Assembly (NCBI GenBank): GCA_009787075.1 | Contig: WRGS01000207.1 | Location: 1 to 12,497, forward strand | Origin: Paludibacter sp. | GTDB lineage: Bacteria; Bacteroidota; Bacteroidia; Bacteroidales; Paludibacteraceae | Direction of reading: 5' to 3' | Length of the DNA: 12,497 nucleotides | Part shown: piece after piece, positions 7,325-12,497 of the stretch | Layout of the letters: each line of letters starts with the position of its first letter | Position numbering within the stretch: the stretch's first letter is position 1 | Notes under the pieces: model-generated | What the model was told of the DNA's origin: nothing | The model's input: the letters and a program-made list of their open reading frames with translations, nothing else | The model's database searches: none | Made by a program: the position numbers and the translations under genes

Positions 7325-7762
7325 TTACTGCCTCTGTCCTGTGAATATTGCAGATGCCATTTGTATCGCAGGTGTTGTATCTGTTGCTACATTGATATTT
7401 ATGATTGCATTACCATTTTCGGATATATTACCTGAAATGACTACAGAAAAGGTAAGCACTTCGCTTGTACCTTCAACATTGTAATCGTTACCCGATTTTG
7501 TTACTTTAGCTTCGCAATTAACTTCACCAACACCAAAAGAAGTCATATCTGCTTTAATATTAACTTTGTCGTTAGCAACACGTGTTACAACCAAAGTAGC
7601 ATTGTCAACATTAGACGTAACACCACTCGCTGTGACCATAAGTTGTCCAACATACACGCCTACAATGTCGTCGGCATAATTAGCAGGTTCATCTTTTTTG
7701 CACCCTGCAAAAATCAATGCTGCAAAGAGCATTAAAGTTGAAAATTTTACTAATTTGTTCAT
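7325..7762 (-). CDS. small lipoprotein, possible calycin-like/lipocalin-like fold
   Basis: A 145-residue lipoprotein: a signal peptide with lipobox IFAGC (Cys21), then KKDEP. Lys-Asp-Glu directly at +3 to +5 after the Cys resembles the K-(D/E)2 lipoprotein export signal described in Capnocytophaga, so surface exposure is possible. The mature part opens with GVYVGQLMVTASG (about 35-47) and alternates short beta strands (NATLVVTRVANDKVNIKAD, about 53-71; a second set around 85-115). This G-x-Y-x-G-x-L-x-V pattern resembles the calycin-like domain of Bacteroidota lipoproteins, but that is a pattern-level guess with no catalytic residues to confirm it. It is a single gene: an upstream promoter, a terminator 50 nt beyond its stop, and no same-strand partner closer than 159 nt. 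Its function is unknown to me. Confidence 0.8.
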   Translation of the reverse strand: MNKLVKFSTLMLFAALIFAGCKKDEPANYADDIVGVYVGQLMVTASGVTSNVDNATLVVTRVANDKVNIKADMTSFGVGEVNCEAKVTKSGNDYNVEGTSEVLTFSVVISGNISENGNAIININVATDTTPAIQMASAIFTGQRQ

Positions 7763-7809
7763 TTTTTTAGTTGAAAATTTATAGATTATTATTTAAAAAT
7801 TTAAGGCTG

Positions 7810-7839
7810 CAAAATTACACTATTTTTCTTTGAAAACAA
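7810..7839 (-). promoter_or_regulatory. promoter of the small lipoprotein gene
   Basis: On the minus strand TAATTTTG followed by C (7817-7810) lies 19 nt downstream of a TTG (7839-7837), a good -33/-7 spacing for the Bacteroidota sigma factor. The -7 box ends 47 nt upstream of the ATG at 7762, leaving a leader of roughly 40 nt. This is among the best-supported promoters in the window. Confidence 0.5.
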
Positions 7840-7921
7840 CCGAATTTCATTAAAAATTTCAATTTTCTTGGATTTTATTTTGCAAAGTGTTAATTGTCAA
7901 ATAGTTATAAAACAAAAAGAA

Positions 7922-8557
7922 TTACAGATAAGGATTATTTTTCCGCTCTTCGCCAATAGTTGTGGGCGAGCCGTGTCCGGGATAAACAACAGTTTGGTCT
8001 GGCAAGTTCATAAGTTTTGCTTCGATATTGGTAATCAGTTGGTTATAATTGCCGTAAGGTAAATCCGTCCGCCCTACAGTTCCGCGAAACAACACATCAC
8101 CCGAAAACAAAATGCCGTCAGCCTCATTGTAAAAACACAAACTTCCGGGCGAATGACCGGGTACGTGAAAAATTTTCAATTCCGAATCTCCAAACTTAAT
8201 TATGTCATTTTCTGTAAGATAACTTCCAATAGGCTGTCCCTGAACTTTAAGACTTACGCCAAATTTTTCCAGAGTTTCGCCAAGTGTATCAATCATAAAT
8301 TCGTCGCTTTGATGCGCCTCAAGCAGAACGCCGTATTTTTCAGCAATGTGTTTATTGCCCAAAATATGGTCGAAATGTAAATGTGTATTTAACAAATGTT
8401 TGATTTTCAGGTTATTGTATTCAATAAAACTGTCAATTTGGCGGAATTCGTTTTCAAAGATACAGCCTGCATCAATAATTACCGCTTGACGACTTTGGTC
8501 GAAAACAACATAAGTATTTTCCTGTACAGGATTGAAAATAAAGGTTTTAACTGTCAT
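7922..8557 (-). CDS. MBL-fold metallo-hydrolase, glyoxalase II-like (YcbL type)
   Basis: A zinc hydrolase of the metallo-beta-lactamase fold, close in layout to glyoxalase II and the YcbL-type thioesterase-like hydrolases; the likely reaction is hydrolysis of a thioester or similar ester in the cytoplasm. Counting from the ATG at 8557 (211 residues), the metal ligands are visible: THLHFDH (58-64, His59, His61, Asp63, His64), HVPGHSPGS (131-139, His135), SGDVLF (152-157, Asp154) and VYPGHG (191-196, His195). The family tail GEERKNNPYL is intact. An in-frame ATG at 8584 would add nine residues, but the domain begins with MTVKTFIFNPVQENTY, so 8557 is preferred; a promoter box overlapping 8584 also favours it. 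The short length excludes full glyoxalase II, which has a C-terminal helical domain. The substrate is unassigned. Confidence 0.9.
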   Translation of the reverse strand: MTVKTFIFNPVQENTYVVFDQSRQAVIIDAGCIFENEFRQIDSFIEYNNLKIKHLLNTHLHFDHILGNKHIAEKYGVLLEAHQSDEFMIDTLGETLEKFGVSLKVQGQPIGSYLTENDIIKFGDSELKIFHVPGHSPGSLCFYNEADGILFSGDVLFRGTVGRTDLPYGNYNQLITNIEAKLMNLPDQTVVYPGHGSPTTIGEERKNNPYL

Positions 8558-8581
8558 AATATATTTTAAAATTTGCAAAAA

Positions 8582-8589
8582 CAAAAGTA
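8582..8589 (-). promoter_or_regulatory. putative -7 box for the metallo-hydrolase gene
   Basis: Minus-strand TACTTTTG ends 24 nt before the ATG at 8557. It overlaps the alternative upstream ATG at 8584, which argues that translation begins at 8557. No -33 TTTG is seen. Confidence 0.35.
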
Positions 8590-8656
8590 CAAAATATTTA
8601 CTGATTTTTGATTTATGATTTGCAGCGAGTTAATTTTTTAAAATATATTTTTATGG

Positions 8657-8691
8657 TTTGAAAAATAATTTACAAAAAAATCCTAACTTTG
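8657..8691 (+). promoter_or_regulatory. putative promoter of the M15 peptidase gene
   Basis: TTTG (8657-8660) and TAACTTTG followed by C (8684-8691) are both good matches to the Bacteroidota -33 and -7 elements. Their spacing, 23 nt, is a little longer than usual. The -7 box ends only 4 nt before the annotated ATG at 8696, so the transcript would have almost no leader. Confidence 0.5.
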
Positions 8692-8695
8692 CCCA

Positions 8696-9391
8696 ATGTT
8701 TCTTTTTTTGAAAAAATATTATTTTCTGCTTGTTTTTATTGTTGTTGTTTTGACTTCCTGTAATGACAATAATAAAAACAAAACCGTACAATCGGCTGAA
8801 AATGTGCAAGATACTGTAATTGTTGATTGTAATTATACTTTTGAAGAGGCGATTATCAATTCGCGTGCGCCGAAAAACACATTAGAGCAATTGGTTTTAA
8901 TTGAGGTAACTTATTATTCTACAGACAATAAACTGCATCGCGGACAATTGCTTTTGAATAAAAAAATTGCCGATGATGTGGCGCAAATTTTTGAATTTAT
9001 AAAAGAGCAAAAATTTCCTGTACAAAGCGTAATTCCCATTGTAAAATACGGTTGGAATGATGAATTGTCAATGGAAAACAACAACACTTCGGCGTTTTGC
9101 TACAGAAATAAGTCTTATTCGTTCCACGCCGACGGGCTGGCTATTGATATAAATCCGCGCCAAAATCCTGCTGTGTATAAATTTAAGCAACGCATTGAAC
9201 CAAAAAATGGAAATTATGAACCTTCGCAAGCAGGAACTTTGAGCGCAAAGCACCCAATTGTATTGAAATTCAAAGAGTTTGGATTTCGCTGGGGAGGAAA
9301 TTTTTCACAAAAATATGATTATCAGCATTTTGAGAAAGGTACGCCAAAAATCAGTTCACGACCAAAAAATGACACAATTACAAAAAATTAA
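8696..9391 (+). CDS. M15-family peptidase lipoprotein (VanY/Peptidase_M15_4-like)
   Basis: A 231-residue lipoprotein with a hydrophobic signal and lipobox VLTSC (Cys22), predicted to sit in a membrane facing the periplasm and cut peptide stems of peptidoglycan. The zinc site of the M15 family is visible: SFHADGLAIDINP (142-154, His144 and Asp151 in H-x6-D) and YDYQHFE (207-213, Asp208 and His211), preceded by FGFRWGGNF (195-203). Whether it acts as a D,D-carboxypeptidase or an L-alanyl-D-glutamate endopeptidase cannot be told. Residues 23-45 after the Cys are a low-complexity Asn/Lys linker. The start at 8696 is the only ATG giving the signal peptide. A TTG at 8708 would leave the signal KKYYFLLVFIVVVLTSC intact and fit the promoter position better. 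It converges on xylA and has no same-strand neighbour. Confidence 0.87.
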   Translation: MFLFLKKYYFLLVFIVVVLTSCNDNNKNKTVQSAENVQDTVIVDCNYTFEEAIINSRAPKNTLEQLVLIEVTYYSTDNKLHRGQLLLNKKIADDVAQIFEFIKEQKFPVQSVIPIVKYGWNDELSMENNNTSAFCYRNKSYSFHADGLAIDINPRQNPAVYKFKQRIEPKNGNYEPSQAGTLSAKHPIVLKFKEFGFRWGGNFSQKYDYQHFEKGTPKISSRPKNDTITKN

Positions 9392-9394
9392 TAC

Positions 9395-9436
9395 AAAAAA
9401 AATTAACAGTGTAAAGTTTTGCCTCCACACTGTTAA
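9395..9436 (-). terminator. intrinsic terminator for xylA
   Basis: TTAACAGTGT (9403-9412) and ACACTGTTAA (9427-9436) form a perfect 10-bp stem with a 14-nt loop. On the minus strand the stem is followed by eight T (complement of the A-run 9395-9402), so it terminates xylA. On the plus strand it is followed by A residues, not T, so it is a poor terminator for the M15 gene, although the stem could still protect that mRNA's 3' end. Confidence 0.8.
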
Positions 9437-9462
9437 AAAAGTATCAATTGTTGTCAATAAAA

Positions 9463-10779
9463 TTAAATGTACATATTGACAATAGCCTCATACAATTCCT
9501 GTTTGCCTGAAATCATTTTTGGTTCGTCATTGGCTTTTGAATAGGCAACAAGGTCTTCGAGTTTCAGTTTACCTGTTTCAAACTCCTTGCCCTTGCCGCT
9601 GTTGAACGAAGAATAGCGCTCTGCGACCATCTTTTTAATAGGCGAATTGTTCAAAATATCGGCTGCTGTTTCGAGCGCGCGCGCCATAACGTCCATTGCT
9701 GCAATGTGTGCAATGAAAATATCTTCCAAATCAATACTGCTGCGGCGCGTTTTGGCATCAAAGTTTGTTCCTCCATTGTGCAACCCATCGTTGCGGATAA
9801 CATGCATCATTGCCTGCACAAGTTCATACTGGTCAATCGGGAACTGGTCGGTATCCCAACCGTTCTGATAATCGCCGCGATTGGCATCAATAGAGCCGAG
9901 CATGCCTGCATCAACAGCGCACGCGAGTTCGTGTTCAAATGTATGCCCTGCCAAAGTAGCGTGATTTACTTCAATATTCAATTTGAAATCCTTGTCTAAT
10001 CCGTAGTGGCGCAGGAAACCGATAACAGTTTCAGCATCAACATCATACTGATGTTTTGTCGGTTCCATAGGTTTCGGTTCAATCAGAAATGTACCTTTGA
10101 ATCCTTTTGAGCGGGCATAATCGCGAGCCAAAGTCAGCATTTGCGCAAGATGTTCTTTTTCGCGTTTCTGGTCGGTGTTCAGTAAAGTGTAATACCCTTC
10201 GCGTCCGCCCCAAAACACATAATTTGTACCGCCAAGTTCGATTGTTGCGTCTATAGCATTTTTAATTTGCACAGCCGCACGCGCTACAACGTTGAAATCT
10301 GGATTTGTAGCCGCGCCATTGGTGTAACGTTTGTGCGAAAACACGTTTGCCGTACCCCAAAGAAGTTTTATACCTGTTTCAGCCTGTTTTTGCTTTGCAT
10401 AAGCAACAATGTCTCTGAAGTTTTTTTCGTAGGTTTCAATGTTGTCCGCATCGTCAATTAAATCTACATCATGGAAGCAATAGTATTCAATGCCGCATTT
10501 CTGCATAAATTCAAAACCTGCATCCATTTTATCTTTTGCACGCGCCAAAACATCGGTTTGCTCATTCCACTGGAATTTTTGAGTACCAGGTCCAAATGGG
10601 TCGCCGCCTTCGGCACAAAGAGTGTGCCACCAAGCCAGCGAAAATTTCAACCAGTCTTTCATTTTGCGTCCGTTAATCACTTTTTCAGCGTCATAATATC
10701 GAAACGCAAGAGGATTTTTAGAATCCTTTCCTTCAAATTTTACTTTCCCAATCATAGGGAAAAATTCTTTTTGTGCCAT
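9463..10779 (-). CDS. xylA: xylose isomerase (class II)
   Basis: Interconverts D-xylose and D-xylulose (and D-glucose/D-fructose), a cytoplasmic metal-dependent TIM-barrel enzyme at the entry of xylose catabolism. The 438 residues and the N-terminal extension indicate the class II group. Catalytic and metal residues are all in place: FHDVD (102-106, His103, Asp106), LIEPKPMEPTKHQYD (232-246, Glu234, Lys236), NIEVNHATLAGH (268-279, Glu270, His273), SIDANRGD (296-303, Asp298), GWDTDQFP (307-314, Asp309, Asp311) and Asp341 in GTNFDAK. The ATG at 10779 gives the normal N-terminus MAQKEFFP. No xylulokinase, xylose transporter or regulator gene lies on either side within the window, so if it belongs to a xylose operon it is a detached one. 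A long upstream region with several -7 boxes and a possible leader ORF precedes it. Confidence 0.98.
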   Translation of the reverse strand: MAQKEFFPMIGKVKFEGKDSKNPLAFRYYDAEKVINGRKMKDWLKFSLAWWHTLCAEGGDPFGPGTQKFQWNEQTDVLARAKDKMDAGFEFMQKCGIEYYCFHDVDLIDDADNIETYEKNFRDIVAYAKQKQAETGIKLLWGTANVFSHKRYTNGAATNPDFNVVARAAVQIKNAIDATIELGGTNYVFWGGREGYYTLLNTDQKREKEHLAQMLTLARDYARSKGFKGTFLIEPKPMEPTKHQYDVDAETVIGFLRHYGLDKDFKLNIEVNHATLAGHTFEHELACAVDAGMLGSIDANRGDYQNGWDTDQFPIDQYELVQAMMHVIRNDGLHNGGTNFDAKTRRSSIDLEDIFIAHIAAMDVMARALETAADILNNSPIKKMVAERYSSFNSGKGKEFETGKLKLEDLVAYSKANDEPKMISGKQELYEAIVNMYI

Positions 10780-10801
10780 TTTTATTTAATTTATTTTTAT
10801 A

Positions 10802-10885
10802 TTAATATTCTGTTTTATTTGCCGTGAGTTTGCTGCGCTTTACATACAATTGCCATACGGACAAACATTGTGTAATTAACAGCAT
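10802..10885 (-). CDS. possible 27-codon leader ORF upstream of xylA
   Basis: An ATG at 10885 opens a frame of 27 codons closing with TAA at 10804-10802, 22 nt before the xylA ATG. The peptide begins MLLITQCLSVWQLYVK and contains no repeated codon suggestive of an amino-acid attenuator. The ATG lies 15 nt after a TAACTTTGC box, the same geometry as the exonuclease gene at 2380. A frame this short is expected by chance, so it is a candidate only. Confidence 0.2.
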   Translation of the reverse strand: MLLITQCLSVWQLYVKRSKLTANKTEY

Positions 10886-10900
10886 TAAAATTCCAAAATG

Positions 10901-10908
10901 CAAAGTTA
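10901..10908 (-). promoter_or_regulatory. putative proximal -7 box upstream of xylA
   Basis: Minus-strand TAACTTTG followed by C, an exact copy of the box before the exonuclease (2358) and M15 (8684) genes. It ends 121 nt before the xylA ATG, which would give a leader of roughly 115 nt. No -33 TTTG lies at the expected distance. Confidence 0.4.
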
Positions 10909-10945
10909 TATATTTTTCTGATATTATAATATTATAAATTTGCCA

Positions 10946-10991
10946 CAAAGTTACCATTTTGCAAAAATACATGATTTTTTTTATTTACAAA
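10946..10991 (-). promoter_or_regulatory. putative distal promoter(s) upstream of xylA
   Basis: Two further -7-like boxes on the minus strand: TATTTTTG followed by C (10969-10962) and TAACTTTG (10953-10946). The first has a TTTG (10991-10988) 18 nt upstream, close to the usual -33/-7 spacing, and is therefore the best complete promoter of the three. It would give a leader of about 175 nt. Confidence 0.4.
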
Positions 10992-11111
10992 CAGATTTAT
11001 AAAAATTCAATTTAAAATGGATAAAAAAATTGGGAAAAAATAATTTTTCAGAAGTTTTGTGTTATTATTCATTAGATATTGAAACTAGTAGTTGCATAAA
11101 ATTTATTTATT

Positions 11112-12365
11112 TTAACATAAAAATTCTGCTGCGTGCATTGCTGTGATATTTTCGTTTATCTCCTGTTTTCGCACATCGTTGGACAGAACAAAAGCGTGTC
11201 TTAATGGTTTATTCAAAAGTTTCTGTAAATCAATAAGATGTTTGGCATCAGTTCGGTTTACATTATTTGTCGCTTTGATTTCTATTGCAATAAAACAGTC
11301 TTCGGCTTCGAGTAACAAATCAACCTCGCGTCCGTCCTGCGTACGCAAATGATAACAGGCAAGCGGCAAACGATAAGCGGTTATCTGTTTATAAATTTCT
11401 GCAATTATCGCGCTTTCGTACTCATTTCCTGTTATTGCGCCTTTTTTTTGTAAAACTCCACGCAAAACTCCATTGTCCAAAAAATGAACTTTAGGCGATT
11501 TTACTAATTTTTTTATCGGATTTGCAAACCACGCAGGCAGTTCAACGATTTGGTAACTTATCTCCATATATTTCACATATCGTTGCACCGTAGGCACGCT
11601 CACTCCTGTTTCTTTTGCTATTGACGAAAAATTTGCCAAATTTCCTGTGGCGTTTGCCAAATATTGCTGTAATTTTACAAACGGTTCTAAATCGCGGAAT
11701 GAAGCCAAATCGCGTATATCGCGTTCCAAAAATGTTTTTACATACATATTCAGCCATTCTTCACGCTCATCATTGGTTAAATCTTTATCAGTCAATGCAG
11801 GATAGCCGCCATATTGCAAATAATAATTGTAAGCGTTTATCTTTTCAGCATACAAGGGGTTTAAAGTAAATGCAGGAAAAACGGTATTAATATTTTGCTG
11901 TCTGCAAACATATTTTACAAAAAATGAATCATTTATATTGTCGTCAAACTTTTCAGTAAGCAATTCGGGCAATGTTAGCGGCAAAATTTCCATTATAATA
12001 CATCGTCCTGCCAAACTTTCGCGCACTTTTTCCAATAACAAAAACTGACTTGAGCCCAAAAGTGCGTAGCGTGTTTGAGGATAACGGTCGTAGGTGGCTT
12101 TAATCGTGTCAAACAGCGCAGGTGATTTTTGAATTTCGTCGAGTATTGCTTTTGGATAAAACATATTCCATTGTTCTGCTGTCAGATTCAACAATTCGCG
12201 ACTTTGCATCACATCATCTATCGCCAAATAGGCATAATTGGCAAAGCATTGCTTGGCAATGGTCGTTTTTCCTGTTTGCCGTGCGCCTGTAAGAACAATT
12301 ATTCGTCCAAGTTTCGACTGACTTTTTTTCGATAATTCACTGAAAACAATCCTGTTTTTCATCAT
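11112..12365 (-). CDS. predicted AAA-type ATPase with C-terminal DUF4143 (PD-(D/E)XK-like) domain
   Basis: A 417-residue member of the AAA_14/DUF4143 family, common and often multicopy in Bacteroidota, biological role unresolved. The N-terminal half is a P-loop ATPase: Walker A GARQTGKTT (27-35, Lys33), Walker B AILDEIQK (73-80, Asp76/Glu77), sensor-like LLGSSQFLLL (102-111) and SLAGR (117-121). The middle contains ERDIRDL (214-220) and a helix-turn-helix-like segment FSSIAKETGVSVPTVQRYVKYME (about 246-268). The C-terminal half carries a nuclease-fold signature: GNEYES (313-318, Glu316), REVDLLLE (346-353, Asp349) and AIEIKAT (360-366, Glu362, Lys364). All three motif blocks are intact, so the protein is probably functional, although most DUF4143 proteins have no shown nuclease activity. 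A second ATG directly follows the first. It stands alone, with its own promoter region carrying a 32-bp repeat. Confidence 0.88.
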   Translation of the reverse strand: MMKNRIVFSELSKKSQSKLGRIIVLTGARQTGKTTIAKQCFANYAYLAIDDVMQSRELLNLTAEQWNMFYPKAILDEIQKSPALFDTIKATYDRYPQTRYALLGSSQFLLLEKVRESLAGRCIIMEILPLTLPELLTEKFDDNINDSFFVKYVCRQQNINTVFPAFTLNPLYAEKINAYNYYLQYGGYPALTDKDLTNDEREEWLNMYVKTFLERDIRDLASFRDLEPFVKLQQYLANATGNLANFSSIAKETGVSVPTVQRYVKYMEISYQIVELPAWFANPIKKLVKSPKVHFLDNGVLRGVLQKKGAITGNEYESAIIAEIYKQITAYRLPLACYHLRTQDGREVDLLLEAEDCFIAIEIKATNNVNRTDAKHLIDLQKLLNKPLRHAFVLSNDVRKQEINENITAMHAAEFLC

Positions 12366-12392
12366 ATTCTTTTATATCTTAAAAAATAAGTG

Positions 12393-12400
12393 CAAAGATA
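12393..12400 (-). promoter_or_regulatory. putative -7 box of the ATPase gene
   Basis: Minus-strand TATCTTTG followed by C ends 27 nt before the ATG at 12365. The expected -33 position (about 12420-12424) falls within the first copy of the 32-bp repeat, at its GC-rich core, with no TTTG there. This could mean a weak or activator-dependent promoter. Confidence 0.45.
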
Positions 12401-12409
12401 ATACTTTAT

Positions 12410-12487
12410 TTTAAATATCGCGCCATTATTTAATATTAAACTTTAAATATTACGCCATTATTTAACATTAAACTTTAAATATCGCGC
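12410..12487. repeat. 32-bp direct repeat upstream of the ATPase gene (2 full copies plus 14 bp)
   Basis: Copy A (12410-12441) and copy B (12442-12473) are contiguous and differ at three positions (CG to TA at unit positions 10-11 and T to C at position 25). A third copy matches only its first 14 bases (12474-12487, TTTAAATATCGCGC) and then diverges. Each unit has a small GC core (CGCGCC or TACGCC) in A/T-rich sequence, and copy A contains the perfect palindrome TTTAATATTAAA (12429-12440), broken by one base in copy B. The 32-bp period is close to three helical turns. Confidence 0.85.
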
Positions 12488-12497
12488 TGTTTGTTGT

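Larger units (their letters stand above)
10780..11111. other. 332-bp gene-free stretch: xylA upstream region
   Basis: Very A/T-rich, with no ORF of family-recognisable content on either strand. The part next to xylA (to about 10990) holds three -7-like boxes and a possible 27-codon leader ORF, all in the xylA direction. The part from about 10992 to 11111 follows the ATPase gene's stop and shows only A/T tracts and a weak hairpin (11034-11049). No tRNA, riboswitch or repeat was recognised. Confidence 0.6.

Noticed and set aside
73..9391. Ddl plus M15 peptidase as a vancomycin-resistance (VanA/VanXY-like) system
   Set aside because: Ddl has the FFDYDAKY loop of D-Ala-D-Ala ligases, there is no VanH or VanS/VanR, and the two genes are over 7 kb apart in different units.
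73..9391. A dedicated peptidoglycan-remodelling gene cluster (ddl, transglycosylase, aspartate kinase, M15 peptidase)
   Set aside because: The genes lie on both strands in at least four transcription units, interleaved with unrelated genes; proximity alone does not show a system.
10471..10827. A 118-codon plus-strand open frame across the start of xylA
   Set aside because: Most of it is antisense to conserved xylA codons, and the rest is upstream A/T-rich DNA; no recognisable protein features.
11034..11049. Hairpin GAAAAA/TTTTTC downstream of the ATPase gene as a terminator
   Set aside because: The stem has a single G-C pair and would be unstable; in such A/T-rich sequence it is expected by chance.
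10780..11111. tRNA, riboswitch or other structured RNA in the long intergenic stretch
   Set aside because: No cloverleaf, conserved aptamer core or long stem was found by eye; the sequence is dominated by A/T tracts.
12410..12497. Possible CRISPR array from the repeated 32-bp unit
   Set aside because: The copies are directly adjacent with no spacers, there are only two full units, and no cas gene is nearby.

Overview
The window looks like chromosome from a low-GC member of the Bacteroidota, probably Bacteroidales-like. The support is as follows. Motifs of the form TAnnTTTG(C), the -7 element of the Bacteroidota primary sigma factor, lie upstream of nearly every transcription unit. Start codons sit in A/T-rich sequence without Shine-Dalgarno motifs. 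There are several short-signal lipoproteins with Cys at about residue 21, a PorT/OMP-type beta-barrel protein, and conserved proteins whose motif variants fit this phylum. Most of the window is housekeeping sequence. I see no insertion sequence, phage, tRNA, rRNA or CRISPR array.

Layout. (1) Positions 1-63 hold the last 20 codons of an unidentified plus-strand gene. (2) A minus-strand group reads yraN (1895-2272), birA (1108-1929) and ddl (73-1050). (3) Facing away from it is a plus-strand pair overlapping by 4 nt: a PolB-type 3'-5' exonuclease (2380-3111) and an MltF-like membrane-bound lytic transglycosylase (3108-4469). (4) Next is a probable plus-strand operon: aspartate kinase (4522-5787), rsmG (5794-6414) and an outer-membrane beta-barrel protein (6457-7239). 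It is closed by a bidirectional terminator at 7245-7275. (5) Two minus-strand single genes follow: a small lipoprotein (7325-7762) and a glyoxalase-II-like metallo-hydrolase (7922-8557). (6) A plus-strand M15-family peptidase lipoprotein (8696-9391) converges on a minus-strand xylose isomerase (9463-10779). A terminator for xylA lies between them. (7) After a 332-bp gene-free stretch that is mostly xylA upstream region, the window ends with a minus-strand AAA ATPase/DUF4143 gene (11112-12365). Its promoter region carries a 32-bp direct repeat.

How the genes relate. Cell-wall metabolism recurs: Ddl makes D-Ala-D-Ala, the MltF-like protein cuts glycan strands, the M15 protein cuts peptide stems, and aspartate kinase starts the route to diaminopimelate/lysine. 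These genes are on different strands and in different transcription units, so I read this as ordinary housekeeping proximity and not a dedicated system. The least explained parts are the 32-bp repeat in front of the ATPase gene, a possible 27-codon leader ORF before xylA, and the Gln at the E. coli Arg118 position of the biotin ligase.
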